Source of the DNA: Bradyrhizobium monzae
GTDB taxonomy: Bacteria > Pseudomonadota > Alphaproteobacteria > Rhizobiales > Xanthobacteraceae
Direction of reading: 5' to 3'
Assembly: GCF_021458635.1 (NCBI RefSeq)
Contig: NZ_JAIRDQ010000002.1
Coordinates: 310,001-374,000 of the forward strand
DNA: 64,000 nucleotides
Within the stretch, counting starts at the first letter, position 1, and each line of letters opens with the position of its first letter. Shown here one piece after another: positions 26,547 through 35,933 of this stretch. The position numbers and the translations under genes are program-made. The notes below the pieces were generated by a model. It worked only from the letters and a program-made list of their open reading frames with translations. It had not been told where the DNA came from and did no database searches.

Positions 26547-28304
26547 TCACCCCTCGAACGCGTCGATCGAGGCGCCGTTGGCACGCGAGACCAAGGTCTC
26601 GTCCGGGACAGGAAGCGGCTCGCCCTTGTCGCGAAAACGGTTGGTGATGGGGTAACGGCGGTCGCGGCCGAAATTCCTGCGCGTCACCTTCACGCCGGGA
26701 GCGGCCTGGCGGCGCTTGTATTCGGCGATGTTGAGGAGATGGTCGATGCGGGTGACCGTCCCGCGGTCGAAGCCGGCGGCGATGATCTGGTCCAACGGCT
26801 CTTCGCGCTCGACCAGACGCTCCAGGATCGCGTCGAGCACCTCGTAAGCCGGCAGTGAGTCCTGATCGGTCTGGTTCTCACGCAGCTCGGCCGTCGGCGG
26901 ACGCGTGATGATGTCGGGCGGGATCACCTCGCCCGCAGGTCCTAGCGCGCCGTCAGGCTTCCAGGTGTTGCGCAGCGCCGCCATGCGAAACACCTGCGTC
27001 TTGTAGATGTCCTTGATCGGATTGAAGCCGCCGTTCATGTCGCCATAGAGCGTGGCATAACCGACCGACATTTCCGACTTGTTGCCTGTCGTCACCACCA
27101 TCAGCCCGGTCTTGTTGGAGATCGCCATCAGCAGCGTGCCACGCGTGCGGGCCTGAAGGTTTTCCTCGGTAATATCGGGCGGCAGGTTCTTGAAGATGCC
27201 GGACAGGATGGTTTCGAATCCGCCCACCGCTTCCGCGATCGGCAACACCTCGTAGCGGATGCCGAGATGGCCGGCGAGCTCGCCCGCGTCGGCGATCGAG
27301 TGTGCTGCCGTGTAGCGATAAGGCAGCATCACGCCGTGCACCTGATCGGCGCCCAGCGCATCGACCGCGATCGCCGCGCAGAGTGCGGAATCGATGCCGC
27401 CGGAGATGCCGAGCAGCACGCCGGGAAAGCCATTTTTGGTGACGTAGTCGCGCAAGCCGATCACGCACGCGGCATAGTCGGCCTTGTCGCCCTCGGGCTG
27501 CTCCACGATCGGACCCGTGCAACGCCAATCGCCGCCGTTCCTGATGAAGCGCAGCGTCGTGACGTTCTCCGCGAACGCCGGCAGTTGCGCGGCGAGCGAG
27601 AGATCGCCGTTGAGCGCGAAAGACGCGCCGTCGAACACGAGCTCGTCCTGGCCGCAGACCTGATTGAGATAGATCAGCGGCAAGCCGCTCTCGGTGACCC
27701 GCGCGACCGCCACTGACAGGCGCACATCGTTCTTGTCGCGGGCATAGGGCGAGCCGTTCGGCACCAGAATGATCTCGGCGCCGGTCTCGGCCAGCGTCTC
27801 GACCACGTTCTCGTAATCCTCGGACTCTTCCAGCCAGATATCCTCGCAGATCGGAACGCCGATCCGCACGCCGCGCACGGTGACGGGACCCGCCGCCGGC
27901 CCGCGCGCAAACAGCCGCTTCTCGTCGAACACGCCGTAATTCGGCAGATTGCATTTGAAGCGCAACGCCGCGATGCGCCCGCCGTCGAGCAGCGCGCAGG
28001 CATTGTAGAGCCTGCCGTCCTCGACCCAGGGCGTGCCGACCAGCAGCGCCGGGCCGCCGTCGGCGGTCTCGCGCGCGAGCGCTTCGATGGCGGAACGGCA
28101 GGCGGCCTGGAACGCCGGCTTCTGCACCAGATCCTCCGGAGGATAGCCGGCGATGAACAATTCCGGAAACAGCACCAGATCGGCGCCATCGGCGATGGCT
28201 CGCGCGCGTGCCGAGCGAGCCTTCGCGGCATTGCCCTCGATGTCGCCCATGGTCGGATTGAGCTGGGCGAGCGTGACCGCGAATGTGTTGAGACGTTCGG
28301 TCAT
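26547..28304 (-). CDS. nadE: Glutamine-dependent NAD(+) synthetase
   Basis: 585 aa in two domains. The N-terminal nitrilase-type glutaminase domain has the Glu/Lys/Cys triad in VLFPELFIAGYPPED (Glu48), FKCNLPNYGVFDEKR and GVPICEDIW. The C-terminal NAD synthase domain starts near residue 280, with the ATP pyrophosphatase P-loop GISGGIDSALCAAIA and later TGNKSEMSVGYATLYGD. It converts nicotinic acid adenine dinucleotide to NAD+ using glutamine nitrogen and ATP. It is the third gene of a DAHP synthase-dgkA-nadE run, 16 bases after dgkA. Confidence 0.95.
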   Translation of the reverse strand: MTERLNTFAVTLAQLNPTMGDIEGNAAKARSARARAIADGADLVLFPELFIAGYPPEDLVQKPAFQAACRSAIEALARETADGGPALLVGTPWVEDGRLYNACALLDGGRIAALRFKCNLPNYGVFDEKRLFARGPAAGPVTVRGVRIGVPICEDIWLEESEDYENVVETLAETGAEIILVPNGSPYARDKNDVRLSVAVARVTESGLPLIYLNQVCGQDELVFDGASFALNGDLSLAAQLPAFAENVTTLRFIRNGGDWRCTGPIVEQPEGDKADYAACVIGLRDYVTKNGFPGVLLGISGGIDSALCAAIAVDALGADQVHGVMLPYRYTAAHSIADAGELAGHLGIRYEVLPIAEAVGGFETILSGIFKNLPPDITEENLQARTRGTLLMAISNKTGLMVVTTGNKSEMSVGYATLYGDMNGGFNPIKDIYKTQVFRMAALRNTWKPDGALGPAGEVIPPDIITRPPTAELRENQTDQDSLPAYEVLDAILERLVEREEPLDQIIAAGFDRGTVTRIDHLLNIAEYKRRQAAPGVKVTRRNFGRDRRYPITNRFRDKGEPLPVPDETLVSRANGASIDAFEG

Positions 28305-28320
28305 GGCCGCCGTCCTCGAG

Positions 28321-28674
28321 TTAGAGAAATCCCAGCCGCTCGATGATCGCGATGATCCAGAACGCGCCGGCCATCAGCAGCGCAACGCCGACCGCGGCCG
28401 AGCCCATGTCCTTGACCCGTCCGATCTGCTTGTCGTGATCCATGGTCAGTCGGTCGGCGAGCTTCTCGATCGCGGTGTTGAGCAGCTCGACCACCAGCAC
28501 GAAGGCGACCGAGCAGACCAGCTCGACCGCGCGCGTCGCGCTGGCGGCGACGAACCACGCGACCGGCACCGACAGGATCAGCGCAAAAATCTCCTCGCGG
28601 ACGGCCTGTTCCGAGCGGAACGCAAAGGCCAGACCGTTGCGGGAATTGATCGTGGCCTTCCAGATCCGCAGCAA
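28321..28674 (-). CDS. dgkA: Diacylglycerol kinase, prokaryotic type
   Basis: 117-aa membrane protein with three hydrophobic helices: IFALILSVPVAWFVAA, LVCSVAFVLVVELLNTAIE and GVALLMAGAFWIIAIIE. The signature VELLNTAIEKLADR carries catalytic Glu and Asn. It phosphorylates diacylglycerol (or a lipid carrier) for lipid recycling. No ATG begins the domain; a TTG at 28674, 4 bases after the DAHP synthase stop, is the likely start, which implies translational coupling. Confidence 0.9.
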   Translation of the reverse strand: MLRIWKATINSRNGLAFAFRSEQAVREEIFALILSVPVAWFVAASATRAVELVCSVAFVLVVELLNTAIEKLADRLTMDHDKQIGRVKDMGSAAVGVALLMAGAFWIIAIIERLGFL

Positions 28675-28678
28675 GGTT

Positions 28679-30067
28679 TTAGAGCCCCGCTGCAGCCGGA
28701 ATCGGCCTGACCTTGCCGGAGCGTTCCTGCTTCAGCAGTTCGGCGACCAGGAAAGCCATGTCGATGGATTGCTCGGCATTGAGGCGGGGATCGCAAACCG
28801 TGTGGTAGCGATCGTTGAGATCCTCGTCCGTGATGGCGCGGGCGCCGCCGATACATTCGGTGACGTCCTGGCCGGTCATCTCCAGATGCACGCCGCCGGC
28901 GTGGGTGCCTTCCGCGGCGTGGATCGTGAAGAACGACTTCACTTCCGACAGCACGCGATCGAACGGCCGCGTCTTGTAGCCCGACGTGGACGTGATGGTG
29001 TTGCCGTGCATGGGATCGCACGACCAGACCACCACTTTGCCCTCGCGCTTCACCGCGCGGATCAGGCCCGGCAGATGGTCGGCGACCTTGTCGGAGCCGA
29101 AGCGGTTGATCAGCGTCAGCCGGCCCGGCTCGTTGTCCGGGTTGAGCACGTCGATCAGCTTCAACAGCTCGTCCGGCTTCAGCGAGGGACCGCACTTCAG
29201 GCCGATCGGGTTCTTGATTCCGCGGAAATATTCGATGTGGCCGTGGTCGAGCTGACGGGTGCGATCGCCGATCCAGATCATGTGGCCCGAGGTCGCGTAC
29301 CAGTCGCCGGTCGTGGAATCGACGCGGGTCATGGCCTGCTCGTAACCGAGCAGCAGAGCTTCATGGCTGGTGTAGAAATCGGTGGCGCGCAGCTCCGGAT
29401 GGCTTTCGAGATCGAGGCCGCAGGCGCGCATGAAATTGAGCGCGTCCGAGATGCGGTCGGCCAATTCCTTGTAGCGGCGGGACTGCGGACTATCCTTGAG
29501 GAAGCCGAGCATCCATTGATGCACGCTGCCGAGGTTGGCGAAGCCGCCGGTGGCGAAGGCGCGGAGCAGGTTCAGCGTCGCGGCCGACTGGCGATAGGCC
29601 ATCAGCTGGCGCTGCGGATCCGGCACGCGCGCGTCCTTGGTGAAGGCGATGTCGTTGACGATGTCGCCGCGATAGCTCGGCAGCTCGACGCCGTTGACCT
29701 TCTCGGTCGGCGACGAGCGCGGTTTTGCAAACTGGCCGGCGATGCGGCCGACCTTCACCACCGGCACCGCGCCGGCATAGGTCAGCACCACCGCCATCTG
29801 GAGCAGCACGCGGAAAAAGTCGCGGATGTTGTTGGCGCCGTGCTCGGCAAAGCTCTCGGCGCAATCGCCGCCCTGCAGCAGGAAGGCGTCGCCGGCCGCA
29901 ACGCGCGCGAGCGCCTTCTTCAGATTGCGCGCCTCGCCGGCAAACACCAGCGGCGGAAAGGTTGCAAGCTGCGCCTCGACGTCGGCCAAAGCCTTGGCGT
30001 CGGGATAATCGGGCACCTGTAGCACCGGCTTGCTGCGCCAGGACTCGGGCGTCCACCGCTCGGACAT
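28679..30067 (-). CDS. 3-deoxy-7-phosphoheptulonate synthase, class II
   Basis: 462-aa class II (plant-type) DAHP synthase. It starts [20 protein letters not shown]; later [35 protein letters not shown] and [15 protein letters not shown] are family landmarks, with metal and substrate ligands in the last. It condenses phosphoenolpyruvate and erythrose 4-phosphate at the entry to the shikimate pathway. ATG 30067 has GGAGAG 6 bases upstream. First gene of the dgkA-nadE run. Confidence 0.95.
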   Translation of the reverse strand: MSERWTPESWRSKPVLQVPDYPDAKALADVEAQLATFPPLVFAGEARNLKKALARVAAGDAFLLQGGDCAESFAEHGANNIRDFFRVLLQMAVVLTYAGAVPVVKVGRIAGQFAKPRSSPTEKVNGVELPSYRGDIVNDIAFTKDARVPDPQRQLMAYRQSAATLNLLRAFATGGFANLGSVHQWMLGFLKDSPQSRRYKELADRISDALNFMRACGLDLESHPELRATDFYTSHEALLLGYEQAMTRVDSTTGDWYATSGHMIWIGDRTRQLDHGHIEYFRGIKNPIGLKCGPSLKPDELLKLIDVLNPDNEPGRLTLINRFGSDKVADHLPGLIRAVKREGKVVVWSCDPMHGNTITSTSGYKTRPFDRVLSEVKSFFTIHAAEGTHAGGVHLEMTGQDVTECIGGARAITDEDLNDRYHTVCDPRLNAEQSIDMAFLVAELLKQERSGKVRPIPAAAGL

Positions 30068-30246
30068 CGCAATCTCTCCGTGAAGCAAAAAGTGCAACCT
30101 GATCTGTGGGTTGCGAGGGCCGCCTTATACACAGGCTGGCACGACACCGCCAGTTGTAAATCCGTTTCGCAATGCAAACCCTTGCGGGTAAAGCCGAATT
30201 CGCATTTGCTAGGGGGGAGAGGAAACCGGCAAGACGACTTCCACCC

Positions 30247-31143
30247 ATGGACGCGGCACTGGACGACGTTTTCATCGACGAGATCAGCTTCCCGGCAACC
30301 GACGGGTATGCGCTGACCGGCACCCTGTTCCTGCCGCGCGGCGCCAAGCGCCATGCCGTCCTGATCAACTCGGCGACCGCCGTCCCGCGAAAAATCTATC
30401 GTGGCTTCGCCTCCTACCTCGCCCATCGCGGCTGCGCGGTCCTCACTTACGACTATCGCGGCATCGGCGACTCCCGGCAGCCGGCCATGGTCGGCTACAA
30501 CCAGCCGAAATCGCTGGTCGGCTTCAAGGCCTCGATGTCGGACTGGGCCGCGCTCGACGTCACCGCCGCGGTGCGCTGGATGCGCGAGCGGTACAACACC
30601 CTGCCCTTCGCGTATGTCGGCCATTCCTTCGGCGGACAAGCGCTGGGGCTGATCGAAAACAACAGCGAGATTTCGCGCGCGGCGTTCGTGGCCTCGCAGG
30701 CCGCGACCTGGCGGCTGATGATTTCGCCGGAGAAATACCGCGTCTTCGCCTTCATGAATTTCGTCGGCGTGCCGCTGGTCCACGCGCTTGGCTACGCACC
30801 GGGCTGGGTCGGCATCGGCGAGGATTTGCCCAAGGGCGTCTTCCTGCAATGGGCCGACTGGGTCTCGAGCCCGCGCTATCTCTTCGATTCCAAACTGCCG
30901 GCGCTGGAGAATTTTGCAAAGTTCAAGGGCGAGCTGCGCGCGCTCTGCTTCTCCGACGATCCCTGGGCAACGCGCCCGGCGGTCGAGCTGCTCACATCCG
31001 GCTTCACGGCGATCAAGCCGGAGGTGCTGACGGTGAAACCATCCGACGTCGGCGCCAAGGCGATCGGCCATTTTGGCTTCTTCCGCCCCGAGCATCGCGA
31101 CACGCTGTGGCGCGGCGTCGCGGAATGGATCCAGGGGGAGTGA
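30247..31143 (+). CDS. Alpha/beta hydrolase (COG4757-like)
   Basis: 298-aa alpha/beta hydrolase. The nucleophile elbow is GHSFGGQ (residue about 120). LTYDYRGIGDSRQ precedes it, and the C-terminal catalytic His lies in IGHFGFFRPEHRDTLW. This layout matches the predicted hydrolase group COG4757. The substrate is unknown. The protein starts MDAALDDVFIDEISFPATDG; an upstream in-frame ATG at 30172 is less likely. It is divergent from the DAHP synthase gene across about 180 bases. Confidence 0.85.
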   Translation: MDAALDDVFIDEISFPATDGYALTGTLFLPRGAKRHAVLINSATAVPRKIYRGFASYLAHRGCAVLTYDYRGIGDSRQPAMVGYNQPKSLVGFKASMSDWAALDVTAAVRWMRERYNTLPFAYVGHSFGGQALGLIENNSEISRAAFVASQAATWRLMISPEKYRVFAFMNFVGVPLVHALGYAPGWVGIGEDLPKGVFLQWADWVSSPRYLFDSKLPALENFAKFKGELRALCFSDDPWATRPAVELLTSGFTAIKPEVLTVKPSDVGAKAIGHFGFFRPEHRDTLWRGVAEWIQGE

Positions 31144-31218
31144 GCGTCACGCTCTATTGAAGGCGGCCGCCACCTTCCCGTCATCGATCACAACGAAGCT
31201 GATTTCCGCCATTGTCGT

Positions 31219-31243
31219 TTGCCAACTGGCACACCGTCGGCAA
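31219..31243. promoter_or_regulatory. Imperfect dyad upstream of the COG4705-like gene
   Basis: TTGCCAAC at 31219-31226 faces GTCGGCAA at 31236-31243 across nine bases; seven of eight arm positions pair. It lies about 40 bases before the start of the membrane protein gene and could be an operator or a leader hairpin. No matching regulator is adjacent. Confidence 0.3.
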
Positions 31244-31282
31244 CGCGATTGATCGCGTTCCCCGGACGCGGCAAGGAGATTC

Positions 31283-32071
31283 ATGCAAGATTCCACCAAG
31301 AGCGGCCTTGTCAGCGAGAGCAAGGTTCCTGAAGTCACGCTCGGCTTCTGGATCATCAAGATCGCCGCCACGACGCTGGGCGAGACCGGCGGTGATACCG
31401 TCACAATGACGCTGAACTGGGGTTACCTCGCCGGCACGTGCCTGTTCCTGGCGGCGATGATCGTCCTGGTCGCCGTCCAAATCCGCGCGCGCAAATTCAA
31501 TCCGGCGCTGTATTGGGCGACCATCGTTGCCTCGACCACGTTCGGCACCACGATGGCCGACTTCGCCGACCGCTCGCTCGGCATTGGCTATAGCGGCGGC
31601 TCGACGCTCCTGCTCACCTACCTCGTGCTGGTGCTCGGCCTCTGGTATCGCACTGAAGGCACGATCTCGGTCAACAGCGTCAGCACGCCGAGGGTGGAGG
31701 CGTTCTACTGGGGCGCGATCACTTTCTCGCAGACGCTCGGCACCGCGCTCGGCGACTGGATCGCTGATACCGGCGACATGGGTTATCGCGGCGGCGCGCT
31801 GATCTTCGCAGCCGGGCTTGCCGTCATCGCCGCACTCTATTTCTGGACCCGCGTCTCACGCGTCACGCTGTTCTGGGCTGCGTTCATCCTGACCCGACCG
31901 CTGGGTGCGACCGTCGGCGACTTCCTCGACAAGCCGCTCGATCACGGTGGACTTGCCTTGAGCCGGCCACTGGCCTCGGCCGTGATCGCAGTGTTCATGG
32001 TGGTCTGCCTGCTGCTGATCCCGCAACGCGCGGGACAGCATCCCGGCGATCACTCGCTCAGCCGAACGTAA
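31283..32071 (+). CDS. Internally duplicated multipass membrane protein (COG4705-like)
   Basis: 262 aa with about seven hydrophobic helices. Four copies of a [TP]-[LF]-G-x-[TA]-x-[GA]-D motif are seen: TLGETGGD 31-38, TFGTTMAD 86-93, TLGTALGD 151-158 and PLGATVGD 206-213. The offsets are 55, 65 and 55 residues, so motifs one and three, and two and four, are both 120 apart. The protein is therefore a tandem repeat of a 120-residue unit, each with two acidic motifs at the membrane. The family is called an uncharacterised membrane-anchored protein; transport is an inference. ATG 31283 follows AAGGAG. Its 3' end overlaps the DipZ-like gene by 14 bases, convergently. Confidence 0.85.
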   Translation: MQDSTKSGLVSESKVPEVTLGFWIIKIAATTLGETGGDTVTMTLNWGYLAGTCLFLAAMIVLVAVQIRARKFNPALYWATIVASTTFGTTMADFADRSLGIGYSGGSTLLLTYLVLVLGLWYRTEGTISVNSVSTPRVEAFYWGAITFSQTLGTALGDWIADTGDMGYRGGALIFAAGLAVIAALYFWTRVSRVTLFWAAFILTRPLGATVGDFLDKPLDHGGLALSRPLASAVIAVFMVVCLLLIPQRAGQHPGDHSLSRT

Positions 32072-33815
32072 ACGCATAGGCCTGCACGCCGGGATCGAGG
32101 AAGCGGATCTCGAACGTGTGGTCGGCGACGGTGTCCGGCGTGCGGACGAGCTGATAGAGCCGCTGTGTCGTCACCACGCCATTGCCGTCGGCGTCAGCAT
32201 CCATGCCATGCGCGGCACCGGGCGGCTTGCCGTCGATGGTGATGCGGAAGCGGATGCTGGCGCCTTCGGTGGCGGGGCCGAGCACAAGATGCAGGTCGCG
32301 GGCGTGAAAGCGATAGACGATACCGCCCCCCTGCTCATTCAGCTGCGCGCGCTCGGAGCTGACCGTCCAATTGCCGGTGAGCGACCAGTCGTTGAGCTGC
32401 AGCTCGCCGGTGGCATAGACGTGGCTCTCGTCCTTCACCACGCCGCCGGGTGAGACGAAATTTTCGCTGCGATCATAGCCGACATAGGTCTCGGGCGATT
32501 TGACGTCAGCGCCATCCGAGGCCACGGCCTCCGCACCCGATGCCTTCACCGCGACGATATCGGACGGGATGTTCTTGTTGCCGGCCTCGGCAAGCAGCGT
32601 CTGGATAACGCGCTCCGATTCCGCGTACTCGCCTTCACCAAAGTGATGGTGACGGACCTTGCCCTTGGCGTCGATGAAGTAGTGCGCCGGCCAGTACTGG
32701 TTCTCGAACGACCGCCAGATCTTGTAGTCATTGTCGATCGCGACGGGATAGCCGATCTTCAACGCCGACACCGCATTCCTGACGTTGGCGACATTGCGTT
32801 CGAAGGCGAATTCGGGCGCGTGCACGCCGATCACCACGAGACCGCTGTCGCGATATTTCTCCGCCCAGGCGCGGACATAGGGGATCGAGCGCAGGCAGTT
32901 GATGCAGGAATAGGTCCAGAAATCGACCAGGACGACCTTGCCCTTCAGCTCCTCGAAAGTCAGTGGCGGCGAGTTCAGCCACGCCTGCGCGCCGGCGAGC
33001 TTGGGATCGAGGTCCTCGACCATGAGCATATCCGATGCATTCTCGCCGGCCGGCTTGGCTTGCATCGAGGGTCCCGTCATCGCGGTCTTCGCGTCCGGAT
33101 GCAATTTGTCGAGCAGCGCCTGCTCCAGCGACGCCGTGCTGCCGAGCGAGAGATTGGTGAGAAAGCCGGTGTCGAGGCCGAGCGAGATGGCGACGACAGC
33201 CGCAAGCACGGCCACGCCGACGCCGCGCCTGATCCATTCGCCGGCACCGATCGAGCGCTTCATCGCGGCGAAGACACGCCCGCCCACGAGCAGAGCCAGC
33301 GCCAGCGAGGTTGCGGCGCCCGCGGCGTAAACCAGAAGCAGGAGCGCGGTCCCGACGTTGGCGCCCTGAAGTGCGGCGCCGGTCAGGATCAGGCCCAGCA
33401 CCGGGCCGGCACAGGGCGCCCAGAGAAAACCGGTCGCAATTCCGAGCACGAAAGGCGCGACGAGGCTGTCCTCGCCCGGCTCGCCCGCCGACTGCGACAT
33501 CCGCGCGCCGATTGCCACGAGCGGCCGCATCAGCCGATCGGCCAGTTCGGGAAACACCAGCGTCAGGCCGAACACGGCGAGCAGGATCAGCGCGGCGCCG
33601 CGCCCATATTGATTGGCCGAGACAACCCAGCCACCGGCAACGGAAGCCAACGTCGCGACCACGGCGAACGCCAGCGACATGCCGATCAGCATCGGCAAGC
33701 CGTTCCGCAGGAATGGACGATCGGCGCGCGCCAGCACGAAGGGGATGACCGGCAGGATGCAGGGGCTCACGATGGTCAGGACGCCACCGAGATAGGCGAC
33801 AAGATAGAGGATCAT
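32058..33815 (-). CDS. DipZ-like CcdA/thioredoxin fusion protein
   Basis: 585 aa. The N-terminal half (residues 1-215) is a CcdA/DsbD-type membrane domain with six or so helices and the paired Cys in VSPCILPVIP and WAPCAGPVLG. A periplasmic thioredoxin-like domain follows, with FWTYSCINCLRSIPY (CINC, residues near 305). The C-terminal 150 residues are a beta-rich DipZ carboxyl domain (TYVGYDRSENFVSPGG). The protein would pass electrons across the inner membrane to periplasmic thiols, as in cytochrome c maturation or oxidative stress repair. The fusion order matches Mycobacterium DipZ. Confidence 0.92.
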   Translation of the reverse strand: MILYLVAYLGGVLTIVSPCILPVIPFVLARADRPFLRNGLPMLIGMSLAFAVVATLASVAGGWVVSANQYGRGAALILLAVFGLTLVFPELADRLMRPLVAIGARMSQSAGEPGEDSLVAPFVLGIATGFLWAPCAGPVLGLILTGAALQGANVGTALLLLVYAAGAATSLALALLVGGRVFAAMKRSIGAGEWIRRGVGVAVLAAVVAISLGLDTGFLTNLSLGSTASLEQALLDKLHPDAKTAMTGPSMQAKPAGENASDMLMVEDLDPKLAGAQAWLNSPPLTFEELKGKVVLVDFWTYSCINCLRSIPYVRAWAEKYRDSGLVVIGVHAPEFAFERNVANVRNAVSALKIGYPVAIDNDYKIWRSFENQYWPAHYFIDAKGKVRHHHFGEGEYAESERVIQTLLAEAGNKNIPSDIVAVKASGAEAVASDGADVKSPETYVGYDRSENFVSPGGVVKDESHVYATGELQLNDWSLTGNWTVSSERAQLNEQGGGIVYRFHARDLHLVLGPATEGASIRFRITIDGKPPGAAHGMDADADGNGVVTTQRLYQLVRTPDTVADHTFEIRFLDPGVQAYAFTFG

Positions 33816-33884
33816 GAGGCCGCTCTTATCACGGCCTGGCCGATGTGATTTTCACAAGGCCGTTTCTTGCGAGCGCCGTCGACC

Positions 33885-34148
33885 TTACCGAATGAACGTC
33901 GTCAGCGACGAGTAGCGCTTGTTCGGCTTGGACTCGGTCGCCGAGAACTGCGCGAAGGCTTCGCTGACGCGGGCCGCCGGCGGCGTGTCGCTGGCAAAGC
34001 GGAATTCCTTCGGCTTCGGCGCGTAGAAGCTGGCGCTGTAATAAGCGTCGTCGAAGCGAGCCTCGCCGACGCCGAACAGTGCGTCGCACACGAACAGGAG
34101 CGCGTAGACTCCCGCGACCGCAGCGACGATCTCCTTGAGAATTGACAT
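33885..34148 (-). CDS. Small membrane-anchored protein of unknown function
   Basis: 87 aa from ATG 34148. The N-terminal helix (IVAAVAGVYALLFVCDALFG) is a probable membrane anchor or uncleaved signal. The remainder, ARFDDAYYSASFYAPKPKEF and following, is hydrophilic. It resembles a small conserved Bradyrhizobium protein, but I cannot name a family. It lies 69 bases upstream of the DipZ-like gene on the same strand and could be cotranscribed. A longer frame to 34259 has no better start. Confidence 0.6.
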   Translation of the reverse strand: MSILKEIVAAVAGVYALLFVCDALFGVGEARFDDAYYSASFYAPKPKEFRFASDTPPAARVSEAFAQFSATESKPNKRYSSLTTFIR

Positions 34149-34279
34149 GCTGATGCCCCGCCTTTTGCAGGCAGGATGCATGTCGGTTCCAAAGCGGACG
34201 TTTAAGGCGGTCCGGTTCTTGTCCGCAGGGTTTGCCCCCGCTGAGCCGATTGCAGACAATTTTACCGATCTGAGAAAGA

Positions 34280-34312
34280 GAGCCCGCCTGACCGGACGGA
34301 TCAGGCGGGCTC
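34280..34312 (-). terminator. Rho-independent-like terminator of the aldehyde dehydrogenase gene
   Basis: A perfect 12-base-pair stem, GAGCCCGCCTGA paired with TCAGGCGGGCTC across nine bases. It lies 23 bases past the aldehyde dehydrogenase stop. On the minus strand the stem is followed by CTCTTTCTC, a modest T-rich tract. Confidence 0.75.
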
Positions 34313-34335
34313 CAGGATTGGCCGCTCGGGAGGTA

Positions 34336-35820
34336 TCAGACGGCCAAATTCATCCAGACAGCCTTGGGCTCGGTGAAATTGTCGAGTGCGGCGGTGCCGT
34401 GCTCACGGCCGAGGCCGGAGTCGCGCTCGCCGCCCCAGGGCAAGCGCACGTCGGTGTAGCCATAGGTGTTCATCCAGACCGTGCCCGCGCGCGCCCGCTT
34501 GGCGAAGCGCTGCAGCTTGCCGATATCGCGGCTCCAGACGCCGGCGGCGAGGCTGTAGGCCGTGCCGTTAGCGATCCGTAAAGCATCGGCCTCGTCCTTG
34601 AACTTGATGACGCTGACGACGGGACCGAAGATCTCCTCCTGCGAGATCCGCATCTCGTGCGCGACATCGGCGAACACAGTCGGCCTGATGAAATAGCCGC
34701 GATCCCCGACCCGCTCACCGCCGGTGACGAGGGTCGCACCTTCCTTCCGGCCGATGTCGACATAGTCGAGGATCGACTTCATCTGCTTCTCGGAGATGAC
34801 GGGGCCGAGCGCCGTCTTGCGATCGAGGGGATCGCCGATCTTGAGCGATTTTGCGCGTGCCGCGATCCGCTGGACGACCTCGTCATAGACCTTCTCCTGC
34901 ACCAGCACGCGGGAGCCAGCCGAGCAGACCTGGCCGGCATTGAAGAAGATGCCGGAGCGGGCCGCCTTGCTGGCCGCTTCGAGATCGGCATCGTCGAAAA
35001 TCACGTTGGCCGACTTGCCGCCGAGTTCGAGCGAGACGCGCTTGAAGTTGCTGGCAGCGCCCTTCATGATTCCACGGCCGACACCGGGCGAGCCGGTGAA
35101 GGTAACCTTGTCGACATCGGGGTGATTGACCAGCGCGTCACCGACGACACGTCCGGGACCGGTGACGACGTTGAAGACGCCCGCCGGCAGGCCCGCTTCG
35201 AGCGCGAGTTCGGCGATGCGCAGCGCCGACAGCGAGGTCAGCTCGGCCGGCTTCATCACGATGGTACAGCCGCAGGCCAGCGCAGGCGCAAGTTTCCACA
35301 TGCCGATCATCAGCGGGAAATTCCACGGCACGATCGCCGCAACCACGCCGACCGGCTCGCGCACGGTATAGGTCAAGGCATCGTCGCGCACCGGCACGAC
35401 ATCGCCGCTGATCTTGTCGGCCCAGCCTGCGTAGTAGATCAGCGTGTCGACGGCGGCTGGAAAGTCCTGGCGCATCGTCGCCGAGATCGGCTTGCCGGCA
35501 TCGATCGACTCGATCTCGATGATCTCTTCCGAGTGCTGCCTGAGCAGGTCCGCCCAGCGCAGCAAAATCTGGCCACGCTCGGAGGCGCGCATCGTGCGCC
35601 ACGGGCCTTCGAAGGCGCGGCGGGCGGCTGCCACGGCATGCTCGACATCGGCCTCGCCACCCTCGGCGACGATGGCGATGACCTGCCCGGTGGCGGGGTT
35701 GAGGGATTTGAAGGTCCGGCCCGAGCTCGCGGGGACGCGGCGGCCGTCGATGAGCAGATGCTGCGGCCGGGACATGAACTCGGTGGCCGGCGAATGCGCA
35801 AAGTCATATGCAACAGACAT
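34336..35820 (-). CDS. Aldehyde dehydrogenase family protein
   Basis: 494-aa NAD(P)-dependent aldehyde dehydrogenase. It has VPWNFPLMIGMWKLAPAL (cofactor cleft), FTGSPGVGRGIM, the catalytic Glu in LELGGKSANV and the catalytic Cys in FFNAGQVCSAGSRV, with the family end EIFGPVVSVIKF. AGGAGG lies 7 bases before ATG 35820; ATG 35823 is possible. The substrate is unknown; the closest group is betaine/gamma-aminobutyraldehyde-like dehydrogenases. A dyad close to the promoter and a divergent regulator suggest local control. A terminator follows. Confidence 0.94.
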   Translation of the reverse strand: MSVAYDFAHSPATEFMSRPQHLLIDGRRVPASSGRTFKSLNPATGQVIAIVAEGGEADVEHAVAAARRAFEGPWRTMRASERGQILLRWADLLRQHSEEIIEIESIDAGKPISATMRQDFPAAVDTLIYYAGWADKISGDVVPVRDDALTYTVREPVGVVAAIVPWNFPLMIGMWKLAPALACGCTIVMKPAELTSLSALRIAELALEAGLPAGVFNVVTGPGRVVGDALVNHPDVDKVTFTGSPGVGRGIMKGAASNFKRVSLELGGKSANVIFDDADLEAASKAARSGIFFNAGQVCSAGSRVLVQEKVYDEVVQRIAARAKSLKIGDPLDRKTALGPVISEKQMKSILDYVDIGRKEGATLVTGGERVGDRGYFIRPTVFADVAHEMRISQEEIFGPVVSVIKFKDEADALRIANGTAYSLAAGVWSRDIGKLQRFAKRARAGTVWMNTYGYTDVRLPWGGERDSGLGREHGTAALDNFTEPKAVWMNLAV

Positions 35821-35835
35821 CATATTTCCTCCTAA

Positions 35836-35849
35836 TCTGGTATGCCAGA
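35836..35849. promoter_or_regulatory. Dyad TCTGGTATGCCAGA before the aldehyde dehydrogenase gene
   Basis: TCTGG and CCAGA pair around TATG at 35836-35849, three bases upstream of the AGGAGG ribosome site. It may be an operator or may influence translation. The short CTGGTATGCCAG core resembles GntR-type operators, but no GntR gene is adjacent. Confidence 0.45.
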
Positions 35850-35905
35850 CTAGGCACCTAATGGCTGGAGTAAATATGATATGGAGTGCAATTGGACGCC
35901 CAACA

Positions 35906-35923
35906 TATGAAGTCAATTTCATA
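35906..35923. promoter_or_regulatory. Perfect inverted repeat TATGAA-N6-TTCATA
   Basis: TATGAAGTCAATTTCATA at 35906-35923: six-base arms with a six-base spacer, ending 10 bases before the ATG of the ModE/PBP-like regulator. This is a good candidate for autoregulation or for divergent control with the aldehyde dehydrogenase gene. Confidence 0.5.
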
Positions 35924-35933
35924 AGGAAAGCGA

